The notes under the pieces are model-generated. The model saw only the letters and a program-made list of their open reading frames with translations, had not been told where the DNA came from and ran no database searches. From positions 145,862 to 209,861 of the forward strand of contig NZ_OBDY01000010.1 of the NCBI RefSeq assembly GCF_900215205.1: DNA of 64,000 nt, read 5' to 3'. This DNA comes from Paractinoplanes atraurantiacus. Its GTDB lineage: Bacteria; Actinomycetota; Actinomycetes; Mycobacteriales; Micromonosporaceae. Every line of letters starts with the position of its first letter. Position 1 is the first letter of the stretch. The translations under genes and the position numbers were made by a program. Below, one piece after another: positions 49,079 to 56,469 of the stretch.

Positions 49079-50823
49079 TCTTCCCCCTCCTCGCCGAAGA
49101 CGCGGGTGACCAGCGCGCGGTAGCCGGGCTCGCCGGCCAGCAGGTCGCGGTGGGTGCCGGAGGCGGCGACCCGGCCGTCGACCAGGTAGTGCACGACGTC
49201 GGCCTTGTCGAGCAGCACCGGCGACGTGGTGGCGACGACCGTGCCCCGCCCCCGGCGGGCTTCGACGAGGCGCTCGGCGATGGCCGCCTCGGTGTGCGCG
49301 TCGACGGCCGAGGTCGGCTCGGCCGCGAGCAGCATCTCCGGGTCGGCGTGGACGGCGCGGGCCAGGCGCACCCGCTGGCGCTGCCCGCCGGAGAGGTTGC
49401 GGCCGGCCCACTCGACCGGCCGGCCGAGATCGTCGGCGACGTCGTGGGCGACAGCGGTGCCGATCGCGGCCCGCACCTTCGCGTCGTCGGGCTCGTGGCG
49501 GCCGGCGACCACCTGGCGGAGCTCGCCCGCGAACAGGTCGGCGCTCGGCTCGGTGACCAGGATCCGTTCCCTGATCAGCGGTGGGGAGATCTCGGCGAGC
49601 TCGACGCCGCCCCAGGTCGCGGTGGTCGGACCGTACCGCCCGAGCCGGTCGATCACCTCGGCCGCGTCGGCCGGGCGGGAGCCGGCCAGCGCGGTGAACC
49701 GCCCCGGCTCGGCGACCACACCGGACTCCGGATCGTGCAGCACCGCCGGCCCCTCGGGCGCCGCCCGGCCGGCCGGGTCGTCGACCGGGATGCGCAGGAA
49801 GTTGACCACCCGGCGGGCCGCGACCAGCCCGCGGGTGACGTCGAACGAGCAGAAGATCAGCACGTTGACCGGGATGACGAGCATCGCCGTGTAGCCGTAC
49901 ACCGCGACCAACTGTCCCGCGGTCAGCTGCCCCTCGGCCGCGAGCCGGGCCGCGAGCCAGACGACCACGGCCAGGAACACGACCGGCAGGCCGTCGCCGA
50001 GGGCCCCGATCCAGCTCGACGGGCCACCGACCCGGTAACCCTGCGCCCTCAGGCGGCCGGACTCACCGACGTACCTCCGCAAATGGGTCTCTTTGCCCCC
50101 GAGCCCGTTGAGGATCCGCAGGCCGCCGAGCACGTCGACCAGGCGGGCGTTGAGTTCACCCTGCTGATGCCGGTAGCCCTGCGAGGCGCGCTGGCTGCGC
50201 TGCAGCAGCGGCCCGACGAACAGCGCCAGCACCGGAACCCCGGCCAGCACGACAACCGCCAGCGACGGCGCCGTCCGCGACAGCAGGACCGCCACCACGA
50301 TGTACGCCAAGGTGGACGCCACCCCGACGCCGCCCACGTTCATGGCCCGCCCGATGGTCCACACATCCGAGATGCCGATCGTGACCACCTCGCCGGCCGT
50401 CACCCGCCGCGGCAACGCCGACCCCAGCCGCGTGGCATGCGTCATCACGAGATCGGCGGTCCGCAGCGCCGCCGCCATCCGCAGCTTCGACATGCTGCGG
50501 TGCCGCATGATCCCAAGCACCGCACTGGCCACACCGACGATCAGGACCGCCGCGACCCAGCCGATCAACACGCCTGGTTGCCGCGCGCCCAGGCCGCGGT
50601 CGATGGCTTGCGAGATGAGGTACGGGGTGGTCGCCAAGCTCACGAACCACAACGACCCGAACATCGCCCCCAACCCGACTCGTCCTCTGTGCTCCCGCCC
50701 CAGCCACCACAAAAACCGTCCCGGTCCCCGTATCTCCACTCGGCCACTCTGCCCCAGAGCGACCCAAGACCGCTGCCCGATTTCGGTCGATGTGACAGGT
50801 GCAGCGGGCGCTCGGCCGTTCAT
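49075..50823 (-). CDS. ABC exporter half-transporter with degenerate Walker A
   Basis: A 582-residue half-transporter. The membrane domain (~35-300; GAMFGSLWFVSLATTPYLIS, GWVAAVLIVGVASAVLGIMR) is followed by an ATPase domain whose P-loop is FTALAGSRPADAAEV (~378), without the invariant Lys. The signature NLSGGQRQRVRLARAVHADP (~476) is perfect; Walker B is MLLAAEPTSAVDAHTE. It complements the downstream partner, whose signature is degenerate. Start ATG 50823 was chosen; in-frame sequence upstream belongs to a decayed DUF4132 fragment. GTG or other starts a little downstream are possible. Confidence 0.9.
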   Translation of the reverse strand: MNGRAPAAPVTSTEIGQRSWVALGQSGRVEIRGPGRFLWWLGREHRGRVGLGAMFGSLWFVSLATTPYLISQAIDRGLGARQPGVLIGWVAAVLIVGVASAVLGIMRHRSMSKLRMAAALRTADLVMTHATRLGSALPRRVTAGEVVTIGISDVWTIGRAMNVGGVGVASTLAYIVVAVLLSRTAPSLAVVVLAGVPVLALFVGPLLQRSQRASQGYRHQQGELNARLVDVLGGLRILNGLGGKETHLRRYVGESGRLRAQGYRVGGPSSWIGALGDGLPVVFLAVVVWLAARLAAEGQLTAGQLVAVYGYTAMLVIPVNVLIFCSFDVTRGLVAARRVVNFLRIPVDDPAGRAAPEGPAVLHDPESGVVAEPGRFTALAGSRPADAAEVIDRLGRYGPTTATWGGVELAEISPPLIRERILVTEPSADLFAGELRQVVAGRHEPDDAKVRAAIGTAVAHDVADDLGRPVEWAGRNLSGGQRQRVRLARAVHADPEMLLAAEPTSAVDAHTEAAIAERLVEARRGRGTVVATTSPVLLDKADVVHYLVDGRVAASGTHRDLLAGEPGYRALVTRVFGEEGEE

Positions 50824-50865
50824 AGGCGACTCGGCGGAGCTGGACGGTGATGGCGGGGTCGGCGA

Positions 50866-51352
50866 TTTTGTCGTCGGCGTCAACCGGTGGACCTCGCGGA
50901 ACGCCTGCTTGACCGGCTGCTTCTCAGTCCGGGCCCGCCACCGGGCCACCTCGCTCGGACCGGCCATCGCCGGATGCCAGAGCCGCACCCGCCAGCCCGC
51001 CCCGGGTGCCGTGTCGTGATCGGACGGGATCCAGCCGTCGTCGACGCGCTCGGGCAGGCCCGACGTCCACTTCGCGCGGTCCGGTGAGGTTTGCCAGATC
51101 AACCGCCGGCCGATGGCGCCGGTGATCGGGTGTCCCGACCCCAGAGCCTTCCTGCGAGAACAGCCCCTCCAGGCGCAGCCGCTCCAGGCCCAGCGTCTGG
51201 TTGATCTCGCTCACCAGGCGGCGACAGGGCGCGAACCCGTCACAGGCCGCCGCGGCCTGCGCCTCCCAGCCGGGCCGCATCGTCTCGTCGCGCACGACCA
51301 CCTCGGCATGACCCCTCCCGTTCCGTGTGCGCCAGATGGTGCCGGAGGGGTA
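50866..51352 (-). pseudogene. DUF4132 protein relic (frameshifted fragment)
   Basis: Minus-strand translation gives two pieces that resemble consecutive parts of the large DUF4132 proteins. In one frame: SYPSGTIWRTRNGRGHAEVV, then RRLVSEINQTLGLERLRLEG, LFSQEG. After an indel near 51140-51150, in another frame: GHPITGAIGRRLIWQTSPDR, WRVRLWHPAMAGPSEVARWR and QPVKQAFREVHRLTP. Both ends are missing: the left end runs into the ABC gene start and the right into the MBL gene. Family identity is from recalled motifs (HPxTGAxxRRLIW, VRLWHP, KQAFREV). This explains the 550-bp gap. Confidence 0.65.
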
Positions 51353-51375
51353 CGACAATTCCTCGGAACCCCGCG

Positions 51376-52329
51376 TCAGAACGTGTAGGGGGTCAGGTAC
51401 TCCGGTAGCTGGATCCTGGTGCGGGGTGCTGTCCGGCGGACGGCGGTCACGAACGCGTCGAGACGGGCCCGGTCGGTGGGGGTGGTGGCCGGCGGGTTGG
51501 TCAGCGGAGTCTCGAAGTTGTCCCAGTGGACCGGCACGACGGTCGGCGGCCGGTTCAACGCGGTCAGCAGGCGTGGCACGTAGTCGTGGGTGACGTCGGT
51601 GGACGGCACCGCGATCATCGCGACGTCCGGGCTCAGGCCGCTGAGATTGCGCTCGGCGAAGTCGCTGGCGCCCATGAAGAACACCGACGGTCCGCCCTGG
51701 ACGCTCACCTGATAGGTGAGCGTGTCGCCCTCGGGCAGGTCGGCGATGGTCGCCGGCCGGTCCGGCACCGCCGTGCGGACGCCGGGAAAGGCCAGCGAGT
51801 ACGAGGCGTTGCGGCTGTGCAGCCCCGCGATCACCTCGACGGTGTGGTCGCCGAAGTCCAGCACCTCGCCGCCCTTGACCGGGCTCAGCTGTGCGGCCGG
51901 CAACCCCAGGGCCAGACCGAGGTGGTACGAGGTGAGCGTGCCGAATACTCGGGCGCCGGTCCGGCCGGCGATGTGCGGCACGTCGGTGAAGTGGTCCCAG
52001 TGGGTGTGGGTGACGAGGATCGTTTTCGGGCGGCCGGCGTGCCGGTCGACAGTGGCCGCGTCGACCCGCAGCGGGGTGGCCGGATCGAACGCCCCGGCGA
52101 ACAGCCCGGTGCGGAAGCGGCTCAGATAGGGGTCGACGAGCACGGAGCTCCCGCCGATGTCGATGCGCCAGCCGGAGGTGCCCAGCCAGCGGAAGGTCGC
52201 GGCGGACGTCCGGCGCCGGGATGCTGTGGAGGCGGCGGAGGCGGCGGACGGGATCGTGGGCGCGGCGGCCGCGGCGGCCAGGGCGGCGGTGCCGAGCAAC
52301 CGGCGCCGGCCGAGTCGTGGGTTGGTCAT
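51376..52329 (-). CDS. Tat-exported MBL-fold metallo-hydrolase
   Basis: A 317-residue metallo-beta-lactamase-fold hydrolase. The N-terminus has a twin-arginine signal (RLGRRRLLGTAALAAAAAAP). The metal motif THTHWDHFTD (HxHxDH), GGEVLDFGDHTVEVIAGLHS, FFMGASDFAE and PTVVPVHWDNFETPLTNPP (C-terminal His) fit UlaG/lactonase-like proteins. Substrate unknown; the fold includes L-ascorbate-6-phosphate lactonase and phosphodiesterases. ATG 52329. It is transcribed in the same direction as the serine hydrolase gene 121 bases upstream, but no close coupling is seen. Confidence 0.9.
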   Translation of the reverse strand: MTNPRLGRRRLLGTAALAAAAAAPTIPSAASAASTASRRRTSAATFRWLGTSGWRIDIGGSSVLVDPYLSRFRTGLFAGAFDPATPLRVDAATVDRHAGRPKTILVTHTHWDHFTDVPHIAGRTGARVFGTLTSYHLGLALGLPAAQLSPVKGGEVLDFGDHTVEVIAGLHSRNASYSLAFPGVRTAVPDRPATIADLPEGDTLTYQVSVQGGPSVFFMGASDFAERNLSGLSPDVAMIAVPSTDVTHDYVPRLLTALNRPPTVVPVHWDNFETPLTNPPATTPTDRARLDAFVTAVRRTAPRTRIQLPEYLTPYTF

Positions 52330-52450
52330 GGCGGGCAGACAATCACCGGCCGGTGCGCCCGGTCCAAGAGCATCCGGCCGCGTCGCCGATATCCGCGGGC
52401 GTATCAGCCGAGGCCGGGCGCGGCCGGCGCCGGCCGCGCCGAGGCGTGGA

Positions 52451-53314
52451 TCACATCCGCCGGAGCTGCTCGACGGCGGCGTGGGCGGCCTCGCCCATCG
52501 CGAGGTCGACGTCGATCTGCCGGGTCGCCAACCGCGGGGTCCGGGCGAAGACCGCGATCGCGTACCGGCCGCCGTCGGGGTACTCCGCGACGCCGGCCTC
52601 GATGTGCAGACCGGGCAGGGTGCCCGTCTTGGCGGCGACACGGACCTCGGGCGGGAAGCCGGACGGCAGCCGGGTCCAGGCCATCTGCCGGGCCATCAGG
52701 TCGCGCACCATCGCGCACGCGGCGGCCGGGCCGGCCTCGTCCCGCCAGATCAGGCCGAGCAGCCGCGTGATCTCCCGTGGGGTGCTGGAGGTGGTGTGCT
52801 CGGGGTCGAAGACACGCAGCGACCGGATCCGCTCCTCGGGCAGGGCGGCGAAGACGCGGGCGAACTCGGCGGCGTCGCGGGCGCCGACATCGTCGAACAT
52901 CGACTCCAGCACCTGCCGCGGGCCGCCGATCAGGCGTGTGCGGGTGAGACCCAGTTCCGCTGTGAGCAGAGGCAGGACGTCCGGTCCGATCCGGCGCAGG
53001 AGAAGGTCGGCCGCGGTGTTGTCGCTGACCGACATGGTGAAGTACGCCAAGTCGCGCAGCGACAGCTCCACATCGTCCGCGCATCCGGCCGTGCCCCAGC
53101 CGCCCAGCCGGTCGGCCGCGCGCACCAGGACCCTTTCCGTGGGATCGAGCTGCCCGGCCACGGCCTGCCGGGCGAACTCCAGAACCAGCAGGATCTTGAA
53201 GACGGACGCGATGACGACCTGCTCGTCCGGGCGCGCTCCGACGTCGTGACCGGTGTCGATGTCGACCACGTGGGCGTGGGCGCCGGCGCCCACCTTGTCG
53301 AAGATCGTCAGCAC
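52451..53314 (-). CDS. Class A beta-lactamase-like serine hydrolase
   Basis: About 287 residues from GTG 53314 (an upstream start at 53341 is possible). The penicillin-recognising triad of motifs is complete: SVFK (~37-40), SDN in YFTMSVSDNTAA and KTG in VRVAAKTGTLPG. No signal peptide is evident, unlike secreted beta-lactamases; cytoplasmic relatives are annotated as serine hydrolases. The general-base Glu166 region is not clearly conserved. It is transcribed divergently from a LysR gene with an inverted repeat in the 40-bp gap, a classic ampR/ampC-like arrangement, although AmpR ligand sensing is not implied. Confidence 0.87.
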   Translation of the reverse strand: MLTIFDKVGAGAHAHVVDIDTGHDVGARPDEQVVIASVFKILLVLEFARQAVAGQLDPTERVLVRAADRLGGWGTAGCADDVELSLRDLAYFTMSVSDNTAADLLLRRIGPDVLPLLTAELGLTRTRLIGGPRQVLESMFDDVGARDAAEFARVFAALPEERIRSLRVFDPEHTTSSTPREITRLLGLIWRDEAGPAAACAMVRDLMARQMAWTRLPSGFPPEVRVAAKTGTLPGLHIEAGVAEYPDGGRYAIAVFARTPRLATRQIDVDLAMGEAAHAAVEQLRRM

Positions 53315-53320
53315 GCCGCC

Positions 53321-53348
53321 ACGGTAATGGGCGCGGCCCACGTACCGT
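53321..53348. promoter_or_regulatory. Putative LysR-binding inverted repeat
   Basis: ACGGTA (53321-53326) and TACCGT (53343-53348), with inner GGG/CCC, span the whole divergent gap between the serine hydrolase and lysR starts. Confidence 0.55.
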
Positions 53349-53354
53349 CGGGTC

Positions 53355-54308
53355 GTGGATCTTTCCCGGCACCTGCGTTACTTCCTCGTAGTGGCCGAGG
53401 AACTGCACTTCGGCCGGGCCGCCGAACTGCTCGGCATCGCCCAGCCTCCGCTGAGCCAGTCGATACAGAGGCTGGAGCGGGAGCTCGGGGTCGAGCTGTT
53501 CGACCGGTCCCGGCGCCAGGTCGGGCTCACCGCCGCCGGGCGGCTCCTGCGCGACGAGGCCCGCGCCCTGCTCGCCGCGGAGGGGCGACTTCGCGGCCTG
53601 ATGCGGTCGGTGCGGGACGGCAGGCTCGGCACCCTGCGCGCCGGCGTGCCACCCGAGACACCCGCTCCGGTCCTCCAGGCACTGCTCCAGCACGTGGACC
53701 GCCGATTGGCGGGGCTCGATGTCGACCTGCGGGAACTGACCACCGCCGAGCAGGTGCGCCTGCTCGGCGAGGGCCACCTCGACGTGGGGCTGGTCCACCA
53801 CCCGGTCGACGCGCCCGGCCTGCGGTTCGGCCCCACGGCCGGGGTGCGGCTGGGCGTGGTGCTACCCCGTGGCTCGCCGCTCGCCGCGACCGGCGAGCTC
53901 GCCCTGGCCGCCCTCGCCGGGAACGATCTGATCCTGCCTCCGCGCGCCGCCGCGCCGGGCTGGCACGACCATGTCCTGGAGGTGTGCCGCCGGCACGGCT
54001 TCAGTCCTCGGACGATCCGGCCCGCCCGCAATCCCGGGTTCCTGCTCGGGCTGGTGCTCGCCGGCCAGGGGGTCGCCTTCGAACCGGAGGATGCCGTCCG
54101 CCGCGAGCCGCGGGTGGCCTGGCGCCCGATCGCCGGTCATCCGCTGCGCCGGACGATCACCGCGGCCTGGCCGGCGCCGTCGCCGCATCCCGCGGCGGAG
54201 CGGTTCGCCCAGATCGCCGCCGAGACACTCGACGACGCCGCACCCGTCCCGATGGCCGTCCCGGCCGCGGACGCGGCGCGCCCCTGGAGCGTCGTTTTCG
54301 GGCAGTAG
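53355..54308 (+). CDS. LysR family transcriptional regulator
   Basis: A 317-residue LTTR. N-terminal HTH: RHLRYFLVVAEELHFGRAAE, LLGIAQPPLSQSIQRLEREL, GVELFDRSRRQVGLTAAGRL. The C-terminal co-inducer domain shows LRAGVPPETPAPVLQALLQH and LPPRAAAPGWHDHVLEVCRR. GTG 53355 is the start. It is divergent from the class-A-like serine hydrolase and most probably regulates it; the inducer is unknown. Confidence 0.92.
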   Translation: MDLSRHLRYFLVVAEELHFGRAAELLGIAQPPLSQSIQRLERELGVELFDRSRRQVGLTAAGRLLRDEARALLAAEGRLRGLMRSVRDGRLGTLRAGVPPETPAPVLQALLQHVDRRLAGLDVDLRELTTAEQVRLLGEGHLDVGLVHHPVDAPGLRFGPTAGVRLGVVLPRGSPLAATGELALAALAGNDLILPPRAAAPGWHDHVLEVCRRHGFSPRTIRPARNPGFLLGLVLAGQGVAFEPEDAVRREPRVAWRPIAGHPLRRTITAAWPAPSPHPAAERFAQIAAETLDDAAPVPMAVPAADAARPWSVVFGQ

Positions 54309-54364
54309 CCCGTGCCGGTGAGAACAGAGGTCGACAGGGGACGCCGCAGGCTTATGGTGACGTC

Positions 54365-55336
54365 ATGAGGATCGTTGTCATCGGTGGCAGTGGGCATATC
54401 GGCACGTTCCTGGTTCCGCGGCTGGTGCGGGCGGGACATGACGTGGTCAACATCAGCCGGGGGCAGCGGAGCCGCTATGTGGACGACCCGGCCTGGGCTC
54501 AGGTGCGTCACGTGGCCGCTGACCGGGAGGGCGAGGACCGGGACGGCACCTTCGCCGATCGGGTCGTGGGGTTGCGGCCCGATGTGGTCGTCGATCTGAT
54601 CTGCTTCACGCTCGAGTCGGCCACCGCGCTGGTCGAGCGGCTTCGGGGGGAGACCGGGCACCTGGTGCACTGCGGGTCGATCTGGCGATTCGGGCCCAGC
54701 CTCAAGATTCCGATCACCGAGGAGAACGGGGCACCCCCGATCGGTGAGTACGGGATCGGCAAGGCCGCCATCGCGAAAATGCTCCAGGAGGAGTCGCGCC
54801 GGGGCGGGCTGGTCACGACGTCGCTGCATCCGGGGCACATCGTGGGGCCGGGCTGGCATCCGGTGGGTCCGCTCGGCAACCTCGACCCCACCGTGTGGCG
54901 CAAGCTCTCCAACGGGGAGCCGCTGGAGATCCCCGGGATCGGCGCCGAGTTCATGCACCACGTCCACGCCGACGATGTGGCTCAGGCCTTCGAGGCCGCC
55001 GTCGCGCGGCGGGAGGCGGCGGCCGGCGAGGACTTCAACGTGGTCGCGCCGTCGGCCCTCAACGTTCGCGGCTTCGCCCAGATCGCCGCGTCGTGGTTCG
55101 GGCAGACGGCGGAGCTGCGCACCGTGACGTGGGAGGCGTTCCGCCGTACCACCGAAACCGAAGCCGCACAGGCGAGCTGGGAGCATCTGGTACGCAACCA
55201 CTACTTCAGCATCGACAAGGCGCACGCGCTGCTCGGCTACGCGCCGCAGCACGAGCCCGAGGACGCGGTGCTGGAGTCGGTGCGCTGGCTGGTCGAGCAC
55301 GGGCAGCTGGACGTCGCCGGCCCGCTCAAGATCTGA
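54365..55336 (+). CDS. NAD-dependent epimerase/dehydratase family protein
   Basis: A 323-residue extended SDR. MRIVVIGGSGHIGTFLVPRL is the NAD-binding GxxGxxG, the YGIGKAAIAKML stretch carries YxxxK, and SLHPGHIVGPGWHPVGPLGN plus FMHHVHADDVAQAFEAAVAR are typical of sugar-nucleotide-type epimerase relatives. Specific substrate unknown. It starts the plus-strand run epimerase - DUF218 - NADAR - NACHT; the DUF218 gene begins three bases after its stop. Confidence 0.9.
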   Translation: MRIVVIGGSGHIGTFLVPRLVRAGHDVVNISRGQRSRYVDDPAWAQVRHVAADREGEDRDGTFADRVVGLRPDVVVDLICFTLESATALVERLRGETGHLVHCGSIWRFGPSLKIPITEENGAPPIGEYGIGKAAIAKMLQEESRRGGLVTTSLHPGHIVGPGWHPVGPLGNLDPTVWRKLSNGEPLEIPGIGAEFMHHVHADDVAQAFEAAVARREAAAGEDFNVVAPSALNVRGFAQIAASWFGQTAELRTVTWEAFRRTTETEAAQASWEHLVRNHYFSIDKAHALLGYAPQHEPEDAVLESVRWLVEHGQLDVAGPLKI

Positions 55337-55339
55337 CCC

Positions 55340-55942
55340 ATGGACCGGGTGATCGATACGGATGACCGGCTCCTCGAACTGATGGCCTCGGTCATCGCCA
55401 TCCTCACCGTGCCCGCCCCACGGGAGACCGACGCCCTCGCGGTGCCGATCGGCCAGGGCGAGGAGTGGCGCCTCAGCCATGCGATCCAGCTCTGGGAGAC
55501 CTCACCGCACATCCGCCACCTGCTGATCGCCAACGGCAACCCGGCCGAGCGGACCTACACCGATCTCACCCCCGCCTACCTGCGGAGCCTGGGTCTCCGC
55601 CGCCTTGACGGGGTGCAGGTCCAGCCCGAGCCGGCCCCCAACACGGGCTTGCAGGCCACGTGGATCGCCACCCAGGCGTCCCGGCTGGAGATCGAGCATC
55701 TCGGGCTCGTGGTCACCCCGTACCACCTGCCCCGGGTCTTCCTGACCGTCCTGAAGGCCCTGCGAACCCCGGTGCGGCTCCACCCGGTGCCGGTGCCCGT
55801 GCCCCCGGGCGAGAAGATCCCGGAGACCGGCGCCACGTCGTACGACCTGGTACCCGGCGAGATGCTGCGCATCCTCGACTACGCCGGCCAGGGCTGGCTG
55901 GCCACCCCCGCCGAGCTGCGCGAATACTTGATGGCGCGGTAG
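55340..55942 (+). CDS. DUF218/YdcF-like protein
   Basis: A 200-residue protein resembling the SanA/YdcF (DUF218, ElyC-like) fold: RLSHAIQLWETSPHIRHLLI, ANGNPAERTYTDLTPAYLRS, LEIEHLGLVVTPYHLPRVFL. There is no membrane anchor, so it is cytoplasmic, unlike ElyC/SanA. YdcF of E. coli binds SAM, but no reaction is proven. It starts three bases after the epimerase stop and ends 25 bases before the NADAR gene. Confidence 0.75.
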   Translation: MDRVIDTDDRLLELMASVIAILTVPAPRETDALAVPIGQGEEWRLSHAIQLWETSPHIRHLLIANGNPAERTYTDLTPAYLRSLGLRRLDGVQVQPEPAPNTGLQATWIATQASRLEIEHLGLVVTPYHLPRVFLTVLKALRTPVRLHPVPVPVPPGEKIPETGATSYDLVPGEMLRILDYAGQGWLATPAELREYLMAR

Positions 55943-55967
55943 CGGGCCGACCGGCACACTGCTGTCC

Positions 55968-56465
55968 ATGCCGAAGTACCTGTTCTTCTGGGGGCACCAG
56001 CCCGAAGCCGACGGCCGGGCCGGGGCCGGGTGCCTCAGCCAGTGGTGGCCGTCGCCGTTCGAGGTGGACGGGGTGCGGTTCGCCACGGCCGAGCACTACA
56101 TGATGTGGCGCAAGGCCGTGCTCTTCGGCGACGAGGACATGGCCGGGCAGATCCTGGCCGCCGAGCATCCGCACGCGGCGAAGAAGCTCGGTGGGCGCGT
56201 CGCCGGCTTCGAGCAGCAGACCTGGAACGACAACCGGCTGCCCATCGTCGTCGCCGGCAACGTGGCCAAGTTCGGCGCCCACGACGACCTGCGCGCCTTC
56301 CTGCTCACCACCGGCGACCGGGTCCTGGTCGAGGCTAGCCCGCTCGACCGAGTCTGGGGCATCGGCCTGAGCCGCGACGACCCGCGAGCCCAGGACCCGA
56401 AGCAGTGGCGCGGCCTCAACCTGCTCGGCATCGCCTTGATGCGGGTCCGTGAGGTCTTAGCCTGA
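55968..56465 (+). CDS. NADAR (YbiA/RibX-like) domain protein
   Basis: A 165-residue NADAR protein. Hallmarks: YLFFWGHQPEADGRAGAGCL, LSQWWPSPFEVDGVRFATAE (SQWxPS..F..dG..F.taE), HYMMWRKAVLFGDEDMAGQI (catalytic-type Glu/His/Trp cluster), VAKFGAHDDLRAFLLTTGDR and VWGIGLSRDDPRAQDP. Family members act as N-glycosidases on riboflavin-pathway intermediates or remove ADP-ribose from guanine in DNA as antitoxins. The NACHT gene starts four bases after its stop, a tight coupling that suggests a two-protein system. Confidence 0.9.
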   Translation: MPKYLFFWGHQPEADGRAGAGCLSQWWPSPFEVDGVRFATAEHYMMWRKAVLFGDEDMAGQILAAEHPHAAKKLGGRVAGFEQQTWNDNRLPIVVAGNVAKFGAHDDLRAFLLTTGDRVLVEASPLDRVWGIGLSRDDPRAQDPKQWRGLNLLGIALMRVREVLA

Positions 56466-56469
56466 CAGC

